In this document: one piece after another, positions 8,001 through 13,622 of the stretch
Numbering within the stretch: the stretch's first letter is position 1
Layout: each line of letters starts with the position of its first letter
Assembly: GCA_041484905.1 (NCBI GenBank)
Contig: JBGPIL010000007.1
Location: 1 to 26,077 of the forward strand
Origin: JACQCE01 sp041484905
Lineage (GTDB): Bacteria; Nitrospirota; Nitrospiria; JACQCE01
DNA length: 26,077 nt
Direction of reading: 5' to 3'
The notes under the pieces: generated by a model
What the model was told of the DNA's origin: nothing
The model's database searches: none
The model's input: only the letters and a program-made list of their open reading frames with translations
Translations under genes and position numbers: made by a program

Positions 8001-9915
8001 CCGGCTCGTTCAACGCCACGTTGCCGTCCCATTTCCAATCGAAGACGGAGGCGTCATACGACACGACCTGCTTGTGCTCATCCGTCTGGCCGCCGGGCAG
8101 TCCCCGGACGGGCAGCATCATCTCCGCCCAGTCTTTGACCGACACCTGGGGCGGATTCGCCTTCCAATCGGTCTTGTCGGCCGTGATCCGATATTTCTGG
8201 CCGCCGAACCAATCGACCGTCGTGCCGATGAGCTTGGATGAATCGACCGCCGGCTTCATCTTGCCTTTGCGATCCGGCAACTCCATGAGCGCCGGCATCA
8301 GATCATCCTGGCCGCCGGCCGCCTGGAGGGTATTGTAGACGCGCCAGAAGCCCCACATGCCCGTCACGTAGTGCTGGGGAATGTGGCAGTGGAACGTGTA
8401 ATCGCCGGCGCCATAGGCGCAGCCGCCGGAGCCGCACTCGATCACTTCATTGTACGACTCGGCCGCGCCGATCGCCTGCACGTCCAGCCGCTCCGAGCCG
8501 ATCCGGACCGGCGGGAATTTCACCGGGCCGGTGCCGTTCGCCGTGGCGGCGAAGTTGAACTCGGCCGCGGTCACGGCCCCCGGCGAACGCGGCCAGCGGT
8601 CGCTGCCGCCGTGGAGGTGATGCGAATGGATCACTTCCGAACCCCCCATCATCCGGAACTTGGTCGGATCGCCGAGATAGGAACGCGGCACCGTCGTGGC
8701 CGGGTCGCCGAACGTGTAGGAGCCGTACCCCTGCGACTCGTCATGAATGCCGTGCCGCTCCGCCTGCAACCCCAGTCGCGTGCCGTGCGGTTCGCTGCGC
8801 AGATTCAAGCCCCGGCCGCCGGGCCGATAGGTATCGGTAATCTGATCCCGCTGGGGCAGCATCTCCCCCTTCCGGTTCAGAATCCGGAAGACTTCATCGC
8901 CGATTTCGTGATAGAAAATCGCGAACTCTCGAAAGTCGTGGCCGTTGGGATCGGTGATCATCGCCATCCAGCCGCTCTTGAGCTCCTGGCCGCTCCACGG
9001 GCTCAGATATTTCGCCCCTTTCGGCTCCACGATCAGCGAGCCGAACATCCCCAGCGACCATTGTTCCCGCACCGCGTGGGTGTGAAAGTGGTGGGCGCCT
9101 TCCGGCTCCTCGCCGCGGATATACCATTCAAACTCCTGGCTCTTGCCGGGCTTGACCAACGAGTCTTTGTTCATCATGGTCGCCGCCTGGCCCGTGGCTT
9201 TGACCAGCAGGCCCGAGCCGTGAATGTGCAGGCTGACCGGATCGCCGTCCGGATCGACCTTGGTCTGGCCGTTCGCGTCCACCTCGCCGAGCTGGTTGCG
9301 CAGCGTGATCCGGACGCAATCGCCCGCGTTTGCCCGGATCACCAGCGGCTGCAGCAGATCGCCCTGCAGCCCGAGTGAGACGCCGGCCGCCGGGAAGGGC
9401 TCGTCGCTCTTGCGGGCCGCCGCATTCTTCTTCTCCTCCGCCCGCACCCTGGGCAGCTCATCGGTCAGGACGTAGAGATAGCCGGGGAAGTAGTCCAAAA
9501 ACCGGTTGATCGTGATCTCCACGTTGATCGCGGAGATGTCGAAGCTTTTCACCGGGGCGCCGGCCGGGCAGCGGCCCGCCGCGGTCACCGACTCATCATT
9601 GCTGATCCGCAACGGAATGCCCTGCATGACGGCATGCGCGTCGGCGCTCGACGTGTAGCCGCCGAGGTTGCCGCCGGCCCGTTCGATTTCCTGGTCGAGC
9701 TGCTGCGACATCTTCTCCAGCAACGCGCCACCCGCGTTCTGATATTCCACCCCCTCGGGCGGCGCGGAATTCGGACCCGGCTCCGACAGGGACATGTCCA
9801 TCATCTGATGGTTGTGGTCCGCCGCCATCGCCACGCGCCCGAAAAAGGTCGCCAGCAGTACTCCCCCCGCCGCCATGGCCAGGAATGATGTCCGTCTCAT
9901 CGATGATCTGTTCAT
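5065..9915 (-). CDS. Giant three-module multicopper oxidase, Tat-exported
   Basis: The protein has 1616 residues, about three times a normal multicopper oxidase. The N-terminus carries MRRTSFLAM and a hydrophobic stretch ending AMA-AD near residue 31, a Tat signal, so it should fold with copper before export. Three homologous modules each start CPxxAPxKxF (116, 719, 1228). Module 1 has the full ligand set: HIH (230-232), HTH (278-280), HSHHLH (430-435) and HCHIPQHYVTGM (509-520). Module 2 keeps HPH (809-811), HDH (961-963) and HTWHVSGH (1134-1141) but has SGRASHF where HCH belongs. Module 3 keeps only scattered histidines. It should oxidise a metal or organic substrate outside the membrane; very long oxidases of this kind include the Mn(II) oxidases MnxG and McoA, but the substrate is not readable here. 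ATG 9915 overlaps the upstream stop (ATGA). The open frame continues to 10386, but that part is antiphase to the real upstream gene. Confidence 0.9.
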   Translation of the reverse strand: MNRSSMRRTSFLAMAAGGVLLATFFGRVAMAADHNHQMMDMSLSEPGPNSAPPEGVEYQNAGGALLEKMSQQLDQEIERAGGNLGGYTSSADAHAVMQGIPLRISNDESVTAAGRCPAGAPVKSFDISAINVEITINRFLDYFPGYLYVLTDELPRVRAEEKKNAAARKSDEPFPAAGVSLGLQGDLLQPLVIRANAGDCVRITLRNQLGEVDANGQTKVDPDGDPVSLHIHGSGLLVKATGQAATMMNKDSLVKPGKSQEFEWYIRGEEPEGAHHFHTHAVREQWSLGMFGSLIVEPKGAKYLSPWSGQELKSGWMAMITDPNGHDFREFAIFYHEIGDEVFRILNRKGEMLPQRDQITDTYRPGGRGLNLRSEPHGTRLGLQAERHGIHDESQGYGSYTFGDPATTVPRSYLGDPTKFRMMGGSEVIHSHHLHGGSDRWPRSPGAVTAAEFNFAATANGTGPVKFPPVRIGSERLDVQAIGAAESYNEVIECGSGGCAYGAGDYTFHCHIPQHYVTGMWGFWRVYNTLQAAGGQDDLMPALMELPDRKGKMKPAVDSSKLIGTTVDWFGGQKYRITADKTDWKANPPQVSVKDWAEMMLPVRGLPGGQTDEHKQVVSYDASVFDWKWDGNVALNEPETQQVWVDHKSPAPGKRLPVRFDPATGKLSIPWERPHLGKRPPFSPDHNPAPFFEPIRLNEKGQRTTEPARPGENGPWSLCPERAPRKFYTVNSITLPITLKKATAKTPAIVDPNGMIFVLEEEEGAVRANDDLKRPLAIRANVYDCVDVIFKNKMPDDERVSNSSKVNMHPHFFQFDITATDGVIIGFNYEQSVRPFALLKPEDRENTHHGMPIPQNTTLTAAAKAGATSIQIASAVRHIELKNDKYEDKFDTPMFHPGTVIGIGLNGVGEFEARRIKEIKGNEVIFTEPLAHDHKAGAIASTEFVRYRWYPDVDLGIVFWHDHVFGLDSWGHGLFGSTIVEPAGSTYHDPATGKEVRSGIVVDIHTTDPVSAQVKGSFREVVNYIMDSNPRTAELISSDNPMAGRPSVDGSPSAKYLPKMNKSAMTFLNGGEATTGGGFALRVEPLSVRLANNPDPSVLFSSKTHGDPGTPLVRAYLGDPIVFRSIVPSANESHTWHVSGHWFPEDRYNDGSIPRNTLRLAIAERTDAVIPAAGGPQKMAGDYLYYSGRASHFAEGEWGIIRVLDKADKSLQTLPSREEIPASAASLCPADAPVKTFNVSAVDYAMQLNKGGAEAIEVDLGRHLKLANQTGKVYVLDDEVTAVKGGMLQPNPLTLRVNVGDCIKIKLTNRMAKDRAGLHADMVAFDPKDSTGANVGTNPGDQTVAPGQSKVYTFYAHPEYGENGALIQDWGDVVNNPRNGLYGAIIVGPKGSTYRDPVTGADITLKNAWQADVIVDRSIPGNENRSNYRDFALLFQDEDNLLGTSFMPYGQKVAGLTAINYRASTPLDRALDDDGCNVGTLFSCVAEKGGVKTPLLEAHVGDPVLIHVFGGFNEQVGVFALDGHEWPVDNFRGAHLHGSFEFGGSSYLRVDLRGGAGGPAGLPGDYVYMNHRPAYIDAGEWGILRVLPKGDKTIHALNRVEPAGSQVRPVSVTETK

Positions 9916-10355
9916 AACCGCCCCCCGTGATTGCCACTCGCATGAAGCACGGCGGCGATCAGATCGTCCACCGTCGCATGGTTGATGTGCATCTGGTCGT
10001 AGATCGTCAATCGATCGGCCGCCAGCGTGCCGTAGATGATCCGCGCCCCGTACCGGGTGCCCAGCTCCTGCAAGAGCGCCCGTTCTTCCAGAGCGGGCTT
10101 CTCCGTGAAATAGGCCACCACGTCGGGTGGGACGGCGCGCTCCCGCTGGAAGGCGCTTCTCAATGTCGGCACCGCCTCGATCGCCACATGATCTCTCTGC
10201 TGCGCAAGCAGTGTCCTGATGCCGGTGCCAAACAATGATCGTGTCGTAATCAGCAGCACGCGCCGTTTGCTGACGGGTTCCTGCTGCAGCCATTGGGAAT
10301 GGCCGCAGTCCAACGGCATGACACCCAACATCGCTTCGACATCTGCCGTGCTCAT
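9912..10355 (-). CDS. Degenerate receiver-domain (pseudo-receiver) protein
   Basis: The gene encodes 147 residues. RVLLITTRSLFGTGIRTLLA (32-51) resembles the first strand and helix of NarL/LuxR-type receiver domains, and PPDVV (76-80) matches the strand that normally ends in the phosphorylated aspartate. Here the line reads PDVVAYFTEKP, so the aspartate is absent, and the acidic pair of the first strand is replaced by TT. No DNA-binding domain follows. It is probably a phosphorylation-independent sensor or partner protein rather than a response regulator. ATG 10355 is preceded by GGGGAGGGG; GTG 10379 is an alternative. Its stop overlaps the oxidase start (ATGA), so the two are co-translated behind the sigma-54 promoter at 10421-10438. 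A copper or redox-sensing job is inference from this linkage. Confidence 0.7.
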   Translation of the reverse strand: MSTADVEAMLGVMPLDCGHSQWLQQEPVSKRRVLLITTRSLFGTGIRTLLAQQRDHVAIEAVPTLRSAFQRERAVPPDVVAYFTEKPALEERALLQELGTRYGARIIYGTLAADRLTIYDQMHINHATVDDLIAAVLHASGNHGGRL

Positions 10356-10420
10356 GCCCCTCCCCACAACAATACCCACCCATCATTCAGATGGCGACGC
10401 ACAAATAACCGGACTGATGT

Positions 10421-10438
10421 AAAGCAAACACCATGCCA
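10421..10438 (-). promoter_or_regulatory. Sigma-54 (-24/-12) promoter of the copper oxidase operon
   Basis: The minus strand reads TGGCATGGTGTTTGCTTT: GG (10437-10436) and GC (10425-10424) are exactly 10 bases apart, and only one base deviates from TGGCAC-N5-TTGCW. Transcription would start near 10412, 57 bases before the pseudo-receiver ATG. The next gene upstream is a sigma-54 activator, which strongly supports the call. Confidence 0.85.
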
Positions 10439-10440
10439 CC

Positions 10441-10479
10441 AATTTTCATCACAGCCAGGCGAACATGATGATGAAAATT
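10441..10479. promoter_or_regulatory. 11-bp inverted repeat between promoter and enhancer element
   Basis: AATTTTCATCA (10441-10451) and TGATGAAAATT (10469-10479) are perfect complements with 17 bases between. The arms begin just upstream of the -24 element and are AT-rich. They may bind a second regulator or a DNA-bending protein such as IHF. No T-run follows on either strand, so a terminator is unlikely. Confidence 0.4.
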
Positions 10480-10496
10480 CACAACAAATCATGACG

Positions 10497-10544
10497 CTGT
10501 CCATCTTGTCTCTGTCCTCAACTGTCCAATAAAATGGACAGTTG
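10497..10544. promoter_or_regulatory. Palindromic upstream activator site with extra half-sites
   Basis: CAACTGTCCA (10519-10528), spacer ATAAAA, TGGACAGTTG (10535-10544) is a perfect 10+10 palindrome. Two more same-phase half-sites, CTGTCCA (10497-10503) and CTGTCC (10512-10517), lie between it and the promoter. The dyad is about 120 bp upstream of the predicted sigma-54 start, the usual place for enhancer binding, and the adjacent gene encodes a Fis-type activator. That this activator binds here is inference. Confidence 0.65.
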
Positions 10545-10648
10545 TGCAGACATACGGACACGAAGCCAAGTCAGGTGACGAACCGATCCCGTGGAAAGAC
10601 CTATGCAGGCATGACGAGGCGAACGAATGCTGGACGAGCGGGAACGGC

Positions 10649-12004
10649 TTACGTGCTGAAATCCGGGGAATCGTGCGCGGTGATGTTGTACCGTTTGAGC
10701 TTGTTATAGAGACTGGAGCGGGCGATGCCGAGAAAACGGGCCGCCAGTGATTTATTGCCGCGGTGTTGCCGAATCGCCTCCGTGATCCGTTCGTGCTCCG
10801 CGTGCGAACGGATCTTGCCGATCGCCACCGGCAATGGCACGGGGTCGGGATTGAACGGACGGGCGTCGGTTGCCGAAGGGCGGCGATCCGGACCCGCCGC
10901 TTCCTCTTCGATCAACAACGATTCGGCGGTGATCAGGCCGCCGGGGGAGAGCAATACGGCCCGTTCGATCACGTTCTCCAGCTCGCGGATGTTGCCTCGC
11001 CACGGCAGCCGGCGAAGCAATTCTGCGGCGTCCCCCGACAGCCGCATTTCCCCCTTGCCGTTCTGCTCCGCAAATTCGCGAATGAAGTGATCGGCAAGAG
11101 GCAGGATGTCATCCGGACGCTCGCGCAGCGGGGGAATCACAATCGGCATCACCGCCAGACGGTAGTACAGATCCTCTCTGAATTTTTTCCTTGCCACCGC
11201 CTCTTTCAGGCGCGTGTTGGTGGCGGCCACCACCCGGACATTGACCGTGACGCTGCGCGTGCCCCCGACCGGCCGGAACTCCCCCTCCTGGAGCGCACGC
11301 AAGAGCTTCGCCTGGAACGCCAGGCTGGTGTCGCCGATTTCATCCAGAAAGAGTGTGCCCCCCTCGGCTTCTTCAAAGAGGCCCTTTTTGTGCTGAATCG
11401 CCCCGGTGAACGCCCCTTTCACGTGGCCGAACAGCTCGCTCTCCAGAAGCGTTTCCGACAAGGCGCCGCAATCCACCGGAATAAACGGCCGATGGCGGCG
11501 GGCGCTGCATTGATGAATCGCCCGGGCGACCAACTCTTTGCCGGTCCCGCTCTCGCCATAAATCAAAATCGTGGCCGCACTGGAGGCGATACGGCGGATC
11601 AATTGGAACAGCGCCCGCATCTGCCGGCTGGCTCCGATCATGCCGCAGAACGAAACCGGCTCCTCCTGCGGTGGCTGGACGGCGGGTGCGCCATTATCGA
11701 TGGAGGGGAGGAAAGAAGACAGGCCGAGGGGGCCGGACGAATCAACCAGGTCATTCACACCGATCATCCTGGCCACCTTGCCGTCCCGGTCGAAAATCGG
11801 ATAGGCCTGGAGTGTTCGCCGGCGGGGACGCTCCTTCGCTGAAAATGAGGCGGCTTCAGGGTCGTGGGAATTCTGGCGTAGGGCCTCGTGTTCCGGATCG
11901 GAGCCGGCCAGTGACGCCTCCACAACCCTGCTGGCATGGCTCAACGGACAGATCTGCTCGATAGCGGGAATCTGTTTGGACAACCCTTCGCCGGGAGGAG
12001 ACAT
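10649..12004 (-). CDS. Sigma-54-dependent transcriptional activator with PAS-like N-terminus and Fis-type HTH
   Basis: The protein has 451 residues. Residues 60-90 (RRRTLQAYPIFDRDGKVARM then IGVNDLV) look like the end of a PAS domain; the preceding QICPLSH (17-23) could hold a redox- or metal-responsive cysteine. The AAA+ core starts near 120: Walker A GESGTGKE (150-157), the sigma-54 contact loop GAFTGA (197-202), Walker B GGTLFLDE (214-221), and the arginine-finger region FREDLYYRL (275-283). A Fis-type helix-turn-helix occupies about 404-438. There is no receiver domain, so the signal is sensed directly or through a partner. ATG 12004 is preceded by GAGGAGGAGG; GTG 12040, with AGGGAGG, is the main alternative, and longer forms start upstream of the promoter at 12099-12127. 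It lies next to the palindrome and sigma-54 promoter of the oxidase operon and probably controls it. Confidence 0.9.
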   Translation of the reverse strand: MSPPGEGLSKQIPAIEQICPLSHASRVVEASLAGSDPEHEALRQNSHDPEAASFSAKERPRRRTLQAYPIFDRDGKVARMIGVNDLVDSSGPLGLSSFLPSIDNGAPAVQPPQEEPVSFCGMIGASRQMRALFQLIRRIASSAATILIYGESGTGKELVARAIHQCSARRHRPFIPVDCGALSETLLESELFGHVKGAFTGAIQHKKGLFEEAEGGTLFLDEIGDTSLAFQAKLLRALQEGEFRPVGGTRSVTVNVRVVAATNTRLKEAVARKKFREDLYYRLAVMPIVIPPLRERPDDILPLADHFIREFAEQNGKGEMRLSGDAAELLRRLPWRGNIRELENVIERAVLLSPGGLITAESLLIEEEAAGPDRRPSATDARPFNPDPVPLPVAIGKIRSHAEHERITEAIRQHRGNKSLAARFLGIARSSLYNKLKRYNITAHDSPDFST

Positions 12005-12098
12005 CGCCTCCTCCTCGTCGCGATCGGAACAATGAGCCACGTACACCCTCCCTTGCCCGAAACCTCGGATCGAACTACCCCAAACGGGTGATGCAGCC

Positions 12099-12127
12099 AT
12101 TATCATGAAAACACGAATTGGTGTCAA
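12099..12127 (-). promoter_or_regulatory. Sigma-70 promoter of the sigma-54 activator gene
   Basis: On the minus strand TTGACA (12127-12122) and GATAAT (12104-12099) are separated by 17 bases, a near-consensus housekeeping promoter. Transcription would start near 12092, 88 bases before ATG 12004, which excludes the longer upstream starts of that reading frame. Confidence 0.75.
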
Positions 12128-12164
12128 GCGCGGCGCATGCCGGCCGGCTTGACCTTCATCGGAC

Positions 12165-12193
12165 TTGATGTTTGACCTGAAATTGAGTACGGT
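12165..12193 (+). promoter_or_regulatory. Possible sigma-70 promoter of the LRR gene
   Basis: TTGATG (12165-12170) and TACGGT (12188-12193) are 17 bases apart, giving a start near 12200 and a leader of about 23 bases. The match is modest; the call leans on its position ahead of ATG 12223. Confidence 0.35.
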
Positions 12194-12222
12194 ACGGTTT
12201 CCCCAACCCGGTCGGACAGCAG

Positions 12223-13293
12223 ATGAGCGAGCCCGCACAGCAGCCGCATTCACAACGAACCACGCCCGATCATCATAGACACGCATCGGCACCGGCCGCC
12301 TCCGCGGTTCGTGGTCAGGCCCGGGAGCCGGCCGCCCGGCCGATCCGCACGGTTCATTTCCAAACGGATCGTTCGCTTGGCACCTTGTTGATCCGGAACC
12401 CAGGCGAATTTTCCGAGGCTGCCTGGGAGCGGCTTGGGGAGGCCCGAGGCGCCGTGACACTGCCAACAGAACAATCGCTCAGACTCAAGGCCGCCATCAG
12501 CGACACGGCATCGACCGATCTCTCCCCGCTGGCCCGGCTTCAGCCGGACGACCTGCAAAGCCTGCGCCTTGAATATACAGCCACCACCGATGACGAAATG
12601 GCACATCTGGGGGGATTGACCGGACTCTGGGAACTCGATTTGAAGGCCACACCCATCACGGATTCGGGCGTGCGCCATCTGTGCCGGCTCACCGGGCTTG
12701 TCGAGCTGGGCCTGTGGGAAACGCGGATCACCGATGCCGGCCTGGCCTTGTTGGAGCCACTGACCCAGATTCGCGAGCTTGATCTTGGCATGACCCATGT
12801 GACCAGCGCCGGGCTGGCGCATTTGCAACACCTCCATGGATTGCAACGGCTCTCGGTCGGGGGCACACAGATCGGCGATACGGGGTTGGAATTTCTCAAA
12901 CAGCTTACCCGGTTGGAAGGGCTCTTTCTCGGTGGCACACGGGTCACCAGCGCCGGGCTGGGCCATCTTCGGGAGTGTCAGGTGCTGCGCCGGCTCGCGC
13001 TCGCTCTGACCGCCGTTGACGATGCCGGACTGGAGCATATCGGGAGGCTGACCGCGTTGCAGTGGCTCTATCTGGGCGGCACCAAGGTCAGCGACGGCGG
13101 ACTGGCTTTTCTGGGCCACCTCCCGTCATTGCAATGGCTGTACCTGCCAGGCACCGCCATCACCGACGCCGGGCTCGCGCACATGGCCCGGCTCACCGCC
13201 TTGACCGAGCTCGATCTTCGTGACACCCAGGTCAGCCGCGCCGGCGTGGAGCGCCTGAAACACGCCCTGCCGCATTGTTTTATCATTACATAA
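12223..13293 (+). CDS. Leucine-rich repeat protein, ten 24-residue repeats
   Basis: The protein has 356 residues. After an N-terminal region of about 110 residues that is Ala-, Pro- and His-rich at its start, it has ten consecutive 24-residue leucine-rich repeats of the form LxxLxLxxTxITDAGLxxLxxLTx, for example LWELDLKATPITDSGVRHLC. Repeats with ITDAGL belong to the GALA/cysteine-containing-like LRR type common in environmental bacteria, and form a curved binding surface. No signal peptide, membrane helix or enzyme domain is visible, so the protein is probably cytoplasmic; its partner is unknown. It is divergent from the sigma-54 activator and about 135 bases ahead of the kdp cluster. The ribosome site at ATG 12223 is weak. 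Confidence 0.85.
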   Translation: MSEPAQQPHSQRTTPDHHRHASAPAASAVRGQAREPAARPIRTVHFQTDRSLGTLLIRNPGEFSEAAWERLGEARGAVTLPTEQSLRLKAAISDTASTDLSPLARLQPDDLQSLRLEYTATTDDEMAHLGGLTGLWELDLKATPITDSGVRHLCRLTGLVELGLWETRITDAGLALLEPLTQIRELDLGMTHVTSAGLAHLQHLHGLQRLSVGGTQIGDTGLEFLKQLTRLEGLFLGGTRVTSAGLGHLRECQVLRRLALALTAVDDAGLEHIGRLTALQWLYLGGTKVSDGGLAFLGHLPSLQWLYLPGTAITDAGLAHMARLTALTELDLRDTQVSRAGVERLKHALPHCFIIT

Positions 13294-13428
13294 CATCGCG
13301 TTCCACAGCACGGCCTTCACAGCACGTCATCTCTTCTTCATCTCGCCCGACTCGCCCGGCCCATTTTTTTACACCGTTTTGATAACCCCGGTGCTAGGCT
13401 TGCGATAGTTTCACACAGGGAGGCGGCG

Positions 13429-13509
13429 ATGGATCTTCTCATGCTCGGCTTGGCAGGACTGTTCTTCGTAATCTCGGCATGGCTCTTGACCCTATTGGAA
13501 CGGTTATAA
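13429..13509 (+). CDS. 26-residue membrane peptide at the head of the kdp operon
   Basis: The frame starts MDLLMLGLAGLFFVISAWLL and ends TLLERL. It is one hydrophobic helix with an ERL tail. GGGAGG sits 5 bases before the ATG, and 20 bases separate its stop from kdpF. I recall similar single-helix peptides ending in ERL ahead of kdpF or kdpA in other genomes, so it is likely a real Kdp accessory peptide; its function is not known. The region upstream has weak promoter candidates (TTGATA 13379, TTTACA 13368) without a good -10. The gene is too short for most gene callers. Confidence 0.65.
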   Translation: MDLLMLGLAGLFFVISAWLLTLLERL

Positions 13510-13529
13510 GGCCTATAAGGAGAAACAAC

Positions 13530-13622
13530 ATGACCGGATTCTACATTGTCGGCGGGATTCTCTCGGTGGGGTTGCTGATCTATTTAATGATCGCGCTGCT
13601 CAAACCGGAGATCTTCTCATGA
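13530..13622 (+). CDS. kdpF: KdpF, small subunit of the potassium-transporting P-type ATPase
   Basis: This 30-residue peptide (MTGFYIVGGILSVGLLIYLM, then IALLKPEIFS) is a single membrane helix ending in the KPExF motif typical of KdpF. In the known complex KdpF sits against KdpA and stabilises the KdpABC pump. AAGGAG lies 7 bases before ATG 13530, and the TGA stop overlaps the kdpA ATG (ATGA), so translation is coupled. Confidence 0.9.
   Translation: MTGFYIVGGILSVGLLIYLMIALLKPEIFS

Noticed and set aside
5845..8241. Open frame of 798 codons on the plus strand
   Set aside because: It lies entirely antisense to the copper oxidase and its translation is low-complexity Arg/Gly/His/Asp-rich without domains, the usual shadow of a GC-rich gene.
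9916..10386. N-terminal extension of the oxidase frame (157 further codons)
   Set aside because: It is antiphase to the pseudo-receiver gene, which has receiver-like sequence and an ATGA junction; the Tat signal begins at 9915, so the extension would bury it.
10519..10544. Terminator at the TGTCC palindrome
   Set aside because: There is no T-run on either strand after the stem, and its position between a sigma-54 promoter and an activator gene fits an enhancer site.
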